Part shown: in pieces, positions 1-8,067 of the stretch
How the letters are laid out: the number at the start of each line of letters is the position of its first letter
Numbering within the stretch: position 1 is the stretch's first letter
Program-made: the position numbers and the translations under genes
DNA from: Streptomyces sp. TG1A-60
GTDB lineage: Bacteria > Actinomycetota > Actinomycetes > Streptomycetales > Streptomycetaceae
Length of the DNA: 64,000 nucleotides
Assembly (NCBI RefSeq): GCF_037201975.1
Contig: NZ_CP147520.1
Location: forward strand, 6,572,001 to 6,636,000
Reading direction: 5' to 3'
Notes under the pieces: generated by a model
Databases searched by the model: none
The model's input: only the letters and a program-made list of their open reading frames with translations
Told to the model about the DNA's origin: nothing

Positions 1-350
1 GAGGGCGACATGGGGGAACGATGCGGCTGGGCATGTACCCGGCCAAGCTCGCCGAGGGCTCGATCGTGCGCGAGGTGTACGGCGACAAGGAGTACGTCGA
101 GGAGCGCCACCGCCACCGCTACGAGGTGAACAACGCCTACCGTGCGGAACTGGAGAAGCAGGCCGGTCTGCAGTTCACCGGAACCTCGCCCGACGGCAAG
201 CTCGTCGAGTACGTCGAGTACCCGCGCGAGGTCCACCCGTACCTGGTCGCGACGCAGGCGCACCCCGAGCTGCGCTCCCGCCCGACCCGCCCGCATCCGC
301 TGTTCGCGGGGCTGGTCAAGGCGGCCGTGGAGCGCAAGACCGGTCAGTGA
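1..350 (+). CDS. pyrG: CTP synthase, C-terminal fragment (cut by window edge, apparent frameshift)
   Basis: C-terminal part of CTP synthase, which makes CTP from UTP, ATP and glutamine; this piece belongs to the glutamine amidotransferase domain. The family motif GGTMRLG, the following YPAKLAEGS and the closing [11 protein letters not shown] stretch identify it. Two frames are needed. Bases 1-12 read EGDM in frame 1, as expected before GGTMRLG, but everything after the five-G run at 12-17 reads in frame 3. One missing G explains this. Because pyrG is normally essential, a sequencing or assembly error is more likely than a true mutation. The downstream Nudix gene follows as it does in mycobacteria. 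Confidence 0.9.
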   Translation, partial: GRHGGTMRLGMYPAKLAEGSIVREVYGDKEYVEERHRHRYEVNNAYRAELEKQAGLQFTGTSPDGKLVEYVEYPREVHPYLVATQAHPELRSRPTRPHPLFAGLVKAAVERKTGQ

Positions 351-447
351 AACCGAGCGGCGCGAGAGCTGTACGGTGACCGGGGTGCGCCTCTTTCGAG
401 ATGTGTGCCCCGGTTTCCGCGTTGCGCGTGTGGGAGGACGAGTCGAC

Positions 448-1074
448 ATGACGATCAAGGACACCGCCGAGGAGTGGGAGGTCCGGGCGAGCGAGACGCC
501 GTTCGTCGGCAAGAAGACCTCCGTGCGCACCGACGACGTGGTCATGCCCGACGGCTCGGTCGTCCGCCGCGACTACCAGGTCCACCCCGGGTCCGTCGCC
601 GTCCTCGCCCTCGACGACCAGGACCGGGTCCTGGTCGTCCGGCAGTACCGCCACCCCGTCCGCGAGAAGCTGTGGGAGATCCCGGCCGGGCTGCTCGACG
701 TGCCCGGCGAGAACCCGCTGCACGCCGCCCAGCGCGAGCTGTACGAGGAGGCGCACGTCAAGGCGGAGGACTGGCGGGTGCTGACCGACGTCTACACCAC
801 GCCCGGAGGCTGTGACGAGGCCGTGCGGATCTTCCTGGCCCGGGGCCTCTCCGAGGCCGAGGGGCGGCGGTTCGAGGTGGAGGACGAGGAGGCCGACATG
901 GAGGTGGCCCGCGTTCCCCTGGACGAGTTGGTGCGGGGGGTCCTCGCGGGCGAGCTGCACAACAACTGCCTGGTGGTGGGAGCGCTTGCGCTGGTCGCCG
1001 CACGTGCGCGTGACGGTGTCGGGGCACTGCGGCCCGCTGAGGCGCCGTGGCCCGCGCGACCGTTTGAGGCGTGA
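448..1074 (+). CDS. Nudix hydrolase, ADP-ribose pyrophosphatase type
   Basis: A 208-residue Nudix enzyme, probably hydrolysing ADP-ribose to AMP and ribose 5-phosphate in the cytoplasm. The Nudix helix is at about residues 81-104, with the REL.EE core present. The loop between the first Gly and Glu is one residue longer than the textbook box, and the usual glycine after EE is replaced by histidine (EEAHV). The start is the ATG preceded by GGGAGGACGAG, giving MTIKDTAEEWEV; upstream in-frame codons extend into non-coding sequence. The pyrG-Nudix order is the same as pyrG-Rv1700 in M. tuberculosis, whose product is an ADP-ribose pyrophosphatase. The substrate is inferred from family and context. 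Confidence 0.88.
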   Translation: MTIKDTAEEWEVRASETPFVGKKTSVRTDDVVMPDGSVVRRDYQVHPGSVAVLALDDQDRVLVVRQYRHPVREKLWEIPAGLLDVPGENPLHAAQRELYEEAHVKAEDWRVLTDVYTTPGGCDEAVRIFLARGLSEAEGRRFEVEDEEADMEVARVPLDELVRGVLAGELHNNCLVVGALALVAARARDGVGALRPAEAPWPARPFEA

Positions 1075-1126
1075 CCGCTGCGCCGGGGGAGCCGGGGAGT
1101 ACGGGGAAGTCGGGCTGATTCGTCGG

Positions 1127-1175
1127 CTGCGCGCTCGTCGTGGCTGGTCGCGCAGTTCCCCGCGCCCACAAGGAA
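1127..1175. repeat. Dispersed Streptomyces palindromic repeat (REP-like)
   Basis: The stretch CTGCGCG - 15 bases - CGCGCAG (1127-1133 and 1149-1155), followed by TTCCCCGCGCCC, matches a sequence I recognise as scattered between genes in many Streptomyces genomes. It can form a 7-bp stem. It sits in the 283-bp gap between the Nudix gene and the STAND/TPR gene, which otherwise shows no coding sequence. Recognition is from memory, so its copy number in this genome is unknown. Confidence 0.5.
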
Positions 1176-1357
1176 ACCGGGACGCGGCTCGTCTTCACGG
1201 CACCCTGATGGCACCAGTCGTACGATCTGCTGATCCGATCGAGCGACCTGCCCGTTGCGCTCCGCCCAGATCGTCGCAGAGCGTGAACTAGGCTCGGGAA
1301 ATGCCCGAACCGGAGTCCCGGCGGGCTTGCTCGTGCGGTGGGACGGGAGTGTGGCCC

Positions 1358-3448
1358 GTGGCGGAACAGGCGGTGGACATCGAGGGTGCCCGGGTGTCCG
1401 GAACAGGGCGGTTCCCGGCTGTCGAGACCGCCCCCACGGACAGTCAGTTCCTCGGCCGGGCAAGAGAGTTGAAGGAGCTGCGGGCCGACATCGGCCGGGC
1501 GGGGCTCAACACCCTCGCCGGGCGGAAGGCCCCCCACGCGCGCGTGCTGCTCATCGCCGGTCGGCCCGGCTTCGGCCGTACCGCGCTCGCCGAGGAACTC
1601 GTCCGGCAGGTTGCCGATGGTTACCCCGATGGTGTGCTGCGGGCCCGGCTCACCCAACCCGACGGCACCCGGGTTCCGGTCGAGAGCGCGGCGCGGGAGC
1701 TGCTCGGGGAACTCGGACATCCGGCGCCGGCCGGCGCCGACGAGGACGACCTCAGTGAGGCACTGCGAAAGGCCCTGGCCGACCGCCGGGTCGTGCTCCT
1801 GCTGGACGACGCGGCGGATGCCGAGCAGGTCGACGCGCTGCTGCCGGACACCCTCGACTCGCTGGTCGTGGCGGTCTCCGAGGGGCCGCTGACGGGCATC
1901 TCCGACGTCCGCCCGTGCACCCTGGGCGGACTGGACACCAAGTCCGCCGTGGCACTGCTGGAACGCTGCACCGGCTCGGTGCGCGTCACCGTGGACCCGC
2001 GCTCCGCCGAGATGCTCGCCGAGGTGTGCGGGGCCCAGCCGGCCGCGCTGCGGCTCGCCGGGGGCTGGCTGGCGGCCCGGCCCGCCGTCGCCGTCGCCGA
2101 CCTCGCCAAACAACTGCGCGCCGAGGGCGGCGACGGCCCGCCGCTCGCCAAGGTGTTCAAGCTGGCGTACGCCTCGCTGCCGAACGCCGCGGCCCGGATA
2201 CTGCGCCTCCTCGCGCTCGCCCCGGCAGGCCTGGTCGACCCGCACATCGCCTCCGGGCTCGCCGGCTGCTCGGTCGGCGCCGCCCGCACCACGCTGGACG
2301 ACTTCGTGGCCCTCGGGTTCCTGCACCCCGTCGACTCGCCGCTGCCGCAGTACGAGGTCCCCGGCTGCCTCCAGCCGCTGCTGTGGTCCCTCGCCGAGAG
2401 CCAGGAGCGGCCGGGCGAGCTGCAGTTGGCCCGCGCGCGGATGCTGGAGCGGACGGTACGGCTGCTGCAGTCCTGCCGGGCCATCACCGAGACCGACAGC
2501 CCGCTGGCCCGCGAGAAACTGCTCGGGATGCCCAAGGTGCTGCGGTTCCCGAGCCCTCGGGCCGCAGAGGAGTGGCTGCGCATCCGCCGGCCCGCGCTGC
2601 TGGCCGCGGCCCGCCTCGCGGTCGCCGACGGGGAGCTGGACACCCTCGCCCGGCGGCTGATGTCCCAGCTGGTCCGGGCCATGGTGGCGCACTTCGGCAC
2701 ACAGGCCGCCGCCCCGGACCTGTACGGCATCCACCGGCTCGTCCTCGACGTCGCCGAGCGCCGCGACCTGCCCCGCGAGCAGGCGGCGGCCCTGCTGAAC
2801 CTCGGCGACCTGGATGCCCGGACCGGCCGTACGAAGGCGGCGCTGGCCCGCTACCGGGCCGCGCTCGACGCCGGACGGCGGGCGAACGATCCGTACGCGA
2901 CCGGTCGCGCGATGGAATCCGTGGGCGGTGCCCACCAGGAGCTGGAGGACTACGAGCGGGCCGCCGACTGGTACGGCAGGGCGCTCGCCCAGCGGCTCGC
3001 CCGCGACGAGCGCGAGGACGCAGCCCGGCTGTACGGGCGCATCGCCAGCGCGCACACCTACGCGGGCCGCTACGGCGAGGCACTGCGTAACTGGCGCTCG
3101 GCGCTCACCGGCCACCGCAGGCTCGCCGACGTGGGCGGCCAGGCGAAGGCGTTGAGCGAGATGGCACGCGTCCAGGAGTACGCCGGGCGGCCCGAGGAGT
3201 CGCTGCGGACCTGCCAGGAGGCGGTGGAGTGGGCGCGGCGCGCCGACGACACCCGACTGCAGGCCGCGCTCCAGCTCCGGCTCGCCGACACCCTGGAGAG
3301 GCTCGGCGACCCGGCGGCGGCCCGGCTGCACCGGGTCGCCGCCGGGCGACTGCTCGGCGACGAGCTCCCGGACGCCGAAACCGGCGAAACCGAGACGGAA
3401 CAAGGTCCTGACGCCTGCGAAATCCGTAGTGCATCCGCGAAAGATTGA
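1358..3448 (+). CDS. STAND-type P-loop NTPase with C-terminal tetratricopeptide repeats
   Basis: A 696-residue protein resembling NB-ARC/STAND regulators. Residues 30-60 hold FLGRARELKEL, the usual entry to these NTPase domains. A Walker A-like loop GRPGFGRT lies at about 68-75 and a Walker B strand VLLLDDA at about 146-152. Residues from about 470 to 665 are helical TPR-type repeats (for example YERAADWYGRALAQRLA). The invariant Walker A lysine is arginine, so ATP hydrolysis may be weak or absent. There is no N-terminal winged helix, so it is not a SARP regulator. I chose GTG 1358, which has GGGAG nine bases upstream; ATG 1301 would add 19 residues. It occupies the position where mycobacteria carry xerD. 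Role unknown. Confidence 0.75.
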   Translation: MAEQAVDIEGARVSGTGRFPAVETAPTDSQFLGRARELKELRADIGRAGLNTLAGRKAPHARVLLIAGRPGFGRTALAEELVRQVADGYPDGVLRARLTQPDGTRVPVESAARELLGELGHPAPAGADEDDLSEALRKALADRRVVLLLDDAADAEQVDALLPDTLDSLVVAVSEGPLTGISDVRPCTLGGLDTKSAVALLERCTGSVRVTVDPRSAEMLAEVCGAQPAALRLAGGWLAARPAVAVADLAKQLRAEGGDGPPLAKVFKLAYASLPNAAARILRLLALAPAGLVDPHIASGLAGCSVGAARTTLDDFVALGFLHPVDSPLPQYEVPGCLQPLLWSLAESQERPGELQLARARMLERTVRLLQSCRAITETDSPLAREKLLGMPKVLRFPSPRAAEEWLRIRRPALLAAARLAVADGELDTLARRLMSQLVRAMVAHFGTQAAAPDLYGIHRLVLDVAERRDLPREQAAALLNLGDLDARTGRTKAALARYRAALDAGRRANDPYATGRAMESVGGAHQELEDYERAADWYGRALAQRLARDEREDAARLYGRIASAHTYAGRYGEALRNWRSALTGHRRLADVGGQAKALSEMARVQEYAGRPEESLRTCQEAVEWARRADDTRLQAALQLRLADTLERLGDPAAARLHRVAAGRLLGDELPDAETGETETEQGPDACEIRSASAKD

Positions 3449-3623
3449 TGCATTGAAAGGCTAGACAGCGAGGAAGCCTTCATTAAACTGGCCATGCCGC
3501 CGGTTCTCCTGCGGTGTCTCCCGGTGCGCCGCGATGCGTGCGGGTATGTCCTGTGATGTGCGGGCATGTTCCGCCTGTGTGCGCGAGCCTCCACACCCCT
3601 CCGAGCCAAGGACCGTGATCGAC

Positions 3624-4739
3624 GTGAAGGTCGGCATCCCCCGCGAGGTCAAGAACAACGAGTTCCGGGTGGCCATCACCCCCGCCGGCGTGCACGAGCT
3701 GGTGCGCCACGGCCACCGGGTCGTCATCGAGCAGGGCGCCGGTGTCGGCTCGTCGATCCCGGACGCCGAGTACGTCGCCGCCGGCGCTGGGATCCTCACG
3801 ACCGCCGACGAGGTGTGGGCCACCGCCGACCTGCTGCTCAAGGTCAAGGAACCCATCGCCGAGGAGTACCACCGGCTCCGCAAGGACCAGACGCTCTTCA
3901 CCTATCTGCACCTGGCCGCCTCCAAGGAGTGCACGGACGCCCTCGTCCAGTCGGGCACGACCGCGATCGCGTACGAGACCGTCGAACTGCCCAGCCGGGC
4001 GCTGCCGCTGCTCGCCCCGATGTCCGAGGTCGCGGGCCGGCTCGCCCCGCAGGTCGGCGCCTACCACCTGATGCGCGCCAACGGTGGGCGCGGGGTGCTG
4101 CCGGGCGGCGTGCCGGGCGTGCCGGCCGGCCGGGCCGTCGTCATCGGCGGTGGCGTGTCGGGCTGGAACGCCGCGCAGATCGCCATAGGCATGGGCTTCC
4201 ACGTGACCCTGCTCGACAAGGACATCAACAAGCTCAAGGAAGCCGACAAGATCTTCGGCACGAAGATCCAGACCGTCGTCTCCAACGCCTTCGAACTGGA
4301 GAAGGCATGTCTGGAGGCCGACCTCGTCATCGGCGCCGTCCTCATCCCGGGAGCCAAGGCCCCGAAGCTGGTCACCAACGAGCTGGTGTCGCGGATGAAG
4401 CCGGGAAGTGTCCTTGTCGACATCGCGATCGATCAGGGCGGCTGCTTCGAGGACTCCCGGCCCACCACCCACGCCGAGCCGACCTTCCCCGTCCACGGCT
4501 CGGTCTTCTACTGCGTCGCCAACATGCCCGGCGCGGTGCCCAACACCTCCACCTACGCGCTGACCAACGCCACGCTGCCGTACGTCGTGGAGCTCGCCGA
4601 CCACGGCTGGGTCGAGGCGCTGCGCCGCGATCCGGCGCTGGCCAGGGGGCTCAACGCCCATGACGGCAGGGTCGTTTACCGCGAGGTCGCCGAGGCGCAC
4701 GGCCTGGAGCACGTCGAGTTGGCGTCCCTGCTCGGCTGA
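3624..4739 (+). CDS. ald: L-alanine dehydrogenase
   Basis: NAD-dependent oxidative deamination of L-alanine to pyruvate and ammonia (reversible), cytoplasmic. The 371-residue length is that of the family. The N-terminus MKVGIPREVKNNE fixes the start at GTG 3624, with AAGGA 11 bases upstream; the longer reading back to 3534 has no support. The N-terminal catalytic domain carries the Lys-75 and His-96 equivalents (LLKVKEP, TYLHLAAS). The Rossmann loop is GGGVSG at about residue 174. A hairpin at 4806-4838 probably ends transcription. Linked functions in streptomycetes are alanine catabolism and development, but that is family knowledge, not visible here. Confidence 0.96.
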   Translation: MKVGIPREVKNNEFRVAITPAGVHELVRHGHRVVIEQGAGVGSSIPDAEYVAAGAGILTTADEVWATADLLLKVKEPIAEEYHRLRKDQTLFTYLHLAASKECTDALVQSGTTAIAYETVELPSRALPLLAPMSEVAGRLAPQVGAYHLMRANGGRGVLPGGVPGVPAGRAVVIGGGVSGWNAAQIAIGMGFHVTLLDKDINKLKEADKIFGTKIQTVVSNAFELEKACLEADLVIGAVLIPGAKAPKLVTNELVSRMKPGSVLVDIAIDQGGCFEDSRPTTHAEPTFPVHGSVFYCVANMPGAVPNTSTYALTNATLPYVVELADHGWVEALRRDPALARGLNAHDGRVVYREVAEAHGLEHVELASLLG

Positions 4740-4805
4740 CCGGCGGCTTTAAGTCACCTTTCGGTAAAAGGCGATACGTCAACACAGGTCGTCAACAGCG
4801 GTTTC

Positions 4806-4838
4806 CCGGCCGGATCTTGCCCGACAAGGTCCGGCCGG
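4806..4838 (+). terminator. Hairpin terminator after ald
   Basis: CCGGCCGGATCTT (4806-4818) and AAGGTCCGGCCGG (4826-4838) form a 13-bp stem with one mismatch and a 7-base loop. No T-run follows, which is usual for Streptomyces terminators. Confidence 0.6.
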
Positions 4839-4996
4839 ATGTGTGTATGGTCACTTTGCGACACTTGCGCAACTCGCCTCGAACGTAACCGTTCGGATGT
4901 TTCGCGCACCGGTGAAACCTGCCGTGCGACGGCCCTACGCCCTTGACAGCCGCATGTTTCATTGCCGACACATCGGGCCGGGTCCGGCGGATTGTG

Positions 4997-5026
4997 TTGC
5001 TGCGGACCGCCGACACGCCATAGAGT
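4997..5026 (+). promoter_or_regulatory. Probable vegetative promoter of the parA-scpAB-rluB operon
   Basis: TTGCTG (4997-5002), 18-bp spacer and TAGAGT (5021-5026) fit the HrdB-type consensus TTGACN / TAGNNT. The first gene starts at 5099, leaving a leader of about 65 bases. No competing promoter is seen inside the tightly packed genes that follow. Confidence 0.55.
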
Positions 5027-5080
5027 CGCCAACCGTCGGCATGGTGCCACGCTGACCTATCTAGAAGTTTCCTGGTCACC

Positions 5081-5088
5081 AAGGAGGT
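5081..5088 (+). promoter_or_regulatory. Very strong ribosome binding site of parA
   Basis: AAGGAGGT, almost perfectly complementary to the 16S 3' end, ends 10 bases before GTG 5099. It settles the start of the parA gene even though the N-terminal 130 residues are low in complexity. Confidence 0.8.
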
Positions 5089-5098
5089 AAGACGACTT

Positions 5099-6268
5099 GT
5101 GAATGAGTCGACATTTACTCCCGGGGGTGGTCAACCAGGAATGCCTGCGCCGGTCTCGGGCCCCACGGGGTTCGCGGCTGTCGGCTCCGTCGCTGTCCGC
5201 ACCTTCGCAGCCCAGCAGAGTTCGCAGGCAACTCAGACAGCACTCCAGAGCATGGATGGCCAACACGTGAACGCCATGGCCGGCGACGCAAGTGGCGGGG
5301 TCCACAACCACTTCGCCGACTACGACGAGCTGCCCGACGGGCACTTCTACGACCCCGACGCCGAGTACGAGCCCGATCCGGAGTACGCGGCCACGCTCGC
5401 GCCCGACGCGGCCCGCCAGCGCCGCGAGCGCATCGGTCCGACCGGTCGCCCGCTGCCGTACTTCCCGATCCCGGGTCCGCTGACCGACCACGGCCCCGCG
5501 ACGATCATCGCGATGTGCAACCAGAAGGGCGGCGTCGGCAAGACCACGTCGACCATCAACCTGGGTGCCGCGCTCGCGGAGTACGGCCGCCGGGTCCTGC
5601 TCGTCGACTTCGACCCGCAGGGCGCCCTCTCGGTCGGCCTCGGTGTGAACCCGATGGAACTCGACCTCACGGTCTACAACCTGCTCATGGAGCGGGGCAT
5701 GTCGGCCGACGAGGTCCTGCTGAAGACCGCGGTCCCCAACATGGACCTGCTGCCGAGCAACATCGACCTGTCGGCGGCCGAAGTCCAGCTGGTCTCCGAG
5801 GTCGCCCGCGAGTCCACCCTGCAGCGGGCGCTCAAGCCGCTGTTGGCCGACTACGACTACATCGTCATCGACTGTCAGCCCTCACTCGGCCTGCTCACCG
5901 TGAACGCTCTGACGGCCGCGCACAAGGTGATAGTGCCACTGGAGTGCGAGTTCTTCGCCCTGCGCGGTGTCGCGCTGCTGACGGAGACCATCGAGAAGGT
6001 CCAGGAGCGGCTCAACCCCGACCTGGAGCTCGACGGCATCCTCGCCACGATGTACGACTCGCGCACCGTGCACAGCCGTGAGGTCCTCGCGCGGGTCGTC
6101 GAGGCGTTCGACGACCACGTCTACCACACGGTCATCGGGCGCACGGTCCGCTTCCCGGAGACCACGGTCGCCGGTGAGCCGATCACCACGTACGCGTCCA
6201 ACTCCGTCGGCGCCGCCGCCTACCGCCAGCTCGCCAGGGAGGTGCTCGCCCGGTGTCACGCCGAGTGA
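5099..6268 (+). CDS. ParA/Soj-family ATPase of the scpAB operon
   Basis: A 389-residue Walker-type cytoskeletal ATPase. After a disordered, acidic N-terminal stretch of about 130 residues comes the deviant Walker A motif KGGVGKTT (about residues 143-150) with its signature lysine, then DFDPQGAL and DCQPSLG. These proteins form ATP-dependent dimers on DNA and position cargo. It is not the oriC-proximal parA: no parB follows, and its neighbours are condensin genes. The same gene stands before scpA in mycobacteria (Rv1708). The reading overlaps the next gene by 16 bases, implying coupled translation. Confidence 0.9.
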   Translation: MNESTFTPGGGQPGMPAPVSGPTGFAAVGSVAVRTFAAQQSSQATQTALQSMDGQHVNAMAGDASGGVHNHFADYDELPDGHFYDPDAEYEPDPEYAATLAPDAARQRRERIGPTGRPLPYFPIPGPLTDHGPATIIAMCNQKGGVGKTTSTINLGAALAEYGRRVLLVDFDPQGALSVGLGVNPMELDLTVYNLLMERGMSADEVLLKTAVPNMDLLPSNIDLSAAEVQLVSEVARESTLQRALKPLLADYDYIVIDCQPSLGLLTVNALTAAHKVIVPLECEFFALRGVALLTETIEKVQERLNPDLELDGILATMYDSRTVHSREVLARVVEAFDDHVYHTVIGRTVRFPETTVAGEPITTYASNSVGAAAYRQLAREVLARCHAE

Positions 6269-6837
6269 GTCTGCCGGGGGCCGACGAACTCTTCCGTACG
6301 ACAGGGGGAATGGCGCTGCAGCCGTCCGCTCCCCGGCGGGGGCCGGGCGGAGAAGCCCGGGTGCCCGGTCCCGCCGGAGAGAGCGACCCGGGGGCCGCGG
6401 CGGAGGACGCGCCGCCGTCCGTGCCCGTGCAGGGCGGTGACGGCGAGGGGTCCGAGCATGTGGCCGCGGAAGCCGAGAGCGACGGCGAGCAGCCGCGCAG
6501 CCGGTCCGCTGCCGCCGGTGCCGAGCGGGCCGCTGCCGCCGCGCGCCAGCCCAAGCCGCCGCAGGAAGGTTCTGCCGCCGGCGCCGTGCCGCGCAAGCGG
6601 GGGCGGGCCGGCGGGCGCCGGCCCAGCGGGCGGGAGCGGCACGACGAGAAGATCACCGTGTACGTCTCCGCCGAGGAGCTCATGGATCTTGAGCACGCCC
6701 GGCTGGTGCTGCGCGGGGAGCACGGGCTGGCCGTCGACCGAGGGCGCATCGTGCGCGAGGCGGTCGCCGTGGTGCTGGCGGACCTGGAGTCCCGCGGGGA
6801 CGCGAGCATCCTCGTACGGCGGCTTCGCGGGCGGTAG
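6253..6837 (+). CDS. Conserved hypothetical, C-terminal putative DNA-binding domain, between parA and scpA
   Basis: A 194-residue protein I cannot name. Residues 1-125 are rich in Ala, Gly, Pro and Glu and look disordered; a basic patch PRKRGRAGGRRPSGRERHD precedes a folded C-terminus of about 65 residues. That part begins EKITVYVSAEELMDLEHARL and continues with two predicted helices, which resembles a ribbon-helix-helix dimer fold. GTG 6253 overlaps the end of the ParA gene by 16 bases. Its place between a ParA ATPase and ScpA suggests a DNA-binding partner of one of them. The fold is my inference. Confidence 0.7.
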   Translation: MSRRVSLPGADELFRTTGGMALQPSAPRRGPGGEARVPGPAGESDPGAAAEDAPPSVPVQGGDGEGSEHVAAEAESDGEQPRSRSAAAGAERAAAAARQPKPPQEGSAAGAVPRKRGRAGGRRPSGRERHDEKITVYVSAEELMDLEHARLVLRGEHGLAVDRGRIVREAVAVVLADLESRGDASILVRRLRGR

Positions 6838-6855
6838 GGGTAGCCTGCGGGGGCT

Positions 6856-8067
6856 ATGACCTCGTTCGACTCCTCTGCGTCGGCCTCCGGCGGTTCAGCC
6901 GGTCGTCGACGTGCGCTGGGGAGGGGGCCCGGGGCCGCGCCCCCGGCTCCGGAGAGCGGATCCCTGGCCGAGAAGCGTTCCCCGGCTGAGGCCGGTGGGA
7001 CGTCGTGCCCACCCGTTCCTCCCTGCGGAACGCCTGCCCACGACGCCGGCAGCGGTGACGAGGCGCACTCTCCTGTCGTCCCCCCGGAAGCCGAAGCCGC
7101 CGGTGGCGGTGCCGAGGGGTCGCCCGCGGGCACCTCCGCCGAAGCCGCAGCCGGGGCGGAAGTCGATGAGGAGTACTCTCCCGTTGTCCCGGCCGGAGCC
7201 GGAGCCGGAGCCGGAGCCGACGGCGGCGGGGGCTTCAAGGTTCGGCTCTCCAACTTCGAGGGGCCCTTCGATCTGCTCCTTCAGTTGATCTCCAAGCACA
7301 AGCTGGACGTCACCGAAGTCGCGCTGTCCCAGGTGACCGATGAGTTCATGGGGCACATCCGGGCCATGGGGCCGGACTGGGACCTGGATGAGACGACCGA
7401 GTTCCTGGTGGTCGCGGCGACCCTGCTGGACCTGAAGGCCGCCCGGCTGCTGCCCGCCGCCGAGGTCGAGGACGAGGCCGACCTCGCGCTCCTCGAAGCC
7501 CGGGATCTGCTGTTCGCCCGGCTGTTGCAGTACCGCGCGTACAAACAGATCGCGGAGATCTTCAACGGGCGGCTGGACGACGAGGCGCGGCGGTATCCGC
7601 GTACCGTCGGGCTGGAGCCGCAGCACGCGGAGCTGTTGCCCGAGGTGGTGATCAGCATCGGGGCGGAAGGATTCGCCAGGCTCGCTGTGAAGGCGATGCA
7701 GCCGAAGCCCAAGCCTCAGGTGTACGTCGATCACATCCACGCGCCGCTGGTGAGTGTGCAGGAGCAGGCCCAGATCGTGGTCGCGCGGCTGCGGGAGCTG
7801 GGGGAGGCGTCCTTCCGTGTGCTCGTGGAGGACATCGACGACACCCTCACCGTCGTCGCCCGTTTCCTCGCGCTGCTGGAGCTGTACCGGGAGAAGGCCG
7901 TGGCGCTCGACCAGGAGACCGCGCTGGGGGATCTGACCGTGCGGTGGACCGGTGGGGACGGGGGCGAGGAACCACTGGTCACGGACGAGTTCGACCGCCC
8001 ACCTGAGCCTCCCCCACTCTCGACTCCGCTCGGGCGGGCGGTACCCCCACCGGAGGAGAAGACGTGA
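6856..8067 (+). CDS. scpA: Segregation and condensation protein A (kleisin)
   Basis: Kleisin subunit of the SMC-ScpAB complex that compacts and segregates the chromosome. The conserved core starts near residue 127 (FKVRLSNFEGPFDLLLQLI) and ends with the winged-helix region near residue 375. Residues 1-125 are an unusual Ala/Gly/Pro-rich tail containing an (AG)n run encoded by a hexanucleotide repeat; typical ScpA proteins of about 250-270 residues lack this. The stop overlaps the scpB start (GTGA at 8064-8067). Confidence 0.94.
   Translation: MTSFDSSASASGGSAGRRRALGRGPGAAPPAPESGSLAEKRSPAEAGGTSCPPVPPCGTPAHDAGSGDEAHSPVVPPEAEAAGGGAEGSPAGTSAEAAAGAEVDEEYSPVVPAGAGAGAGADGGGGFKVRLSNFEGPFDLLLQLISKHKLDVTEVALSQVTDEFMGHIRAMGPDWDLDETTEFLVVAATLLDLKAARLLPAAEVEDEADLALLEARDLLFARLLQYRAYKQIAEIFNGRLDDEARRYPRTVGLEPQHAELLPEVVISIGAEGFARLAVKAMQPKPKPQVYVDHIHAPLVSVQEQAQIVVARLRELGEASFRVLVEDIDDTLTVVARFLALLELYREKAVALDQETALGDLTVRWTGGDGGEEPLVTDEFDRPPEPPPLSTPLGRAVPPPEEKT
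7195..7218 (+). repeat. GGAGCC hexanucleotide repeat inside scpA
   Basis: Four perfect GGAGCC units encode alternating Ala-Gly in the disordered N-terminal extension of ScpA. A slippage-prone in-frame repeat: unit changes would lengthen or shorten the linker without breaking the frame. Confidence 0.8.

Larger units (their letters stand above)
4740..5098. other. ald-parA intergenic region
   Basis: 359 bp with no gene. It holds the probable ald terminator (4806-4838), an imperfect CCTTT/AAAGG hairpin near 4757-4771, a TTGACA hexamer at about 4944 without a clear partner, and a good vegetative promoter (4997-5026) ahead of parA. Confidence 0.7.

Noticed and set aside
758..3403. 881-codon open frame on the minus strand
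   Set aside because: It is the antisense of the STAND/TPR gene; low-complexity composition from GC-biased codons, no motif.
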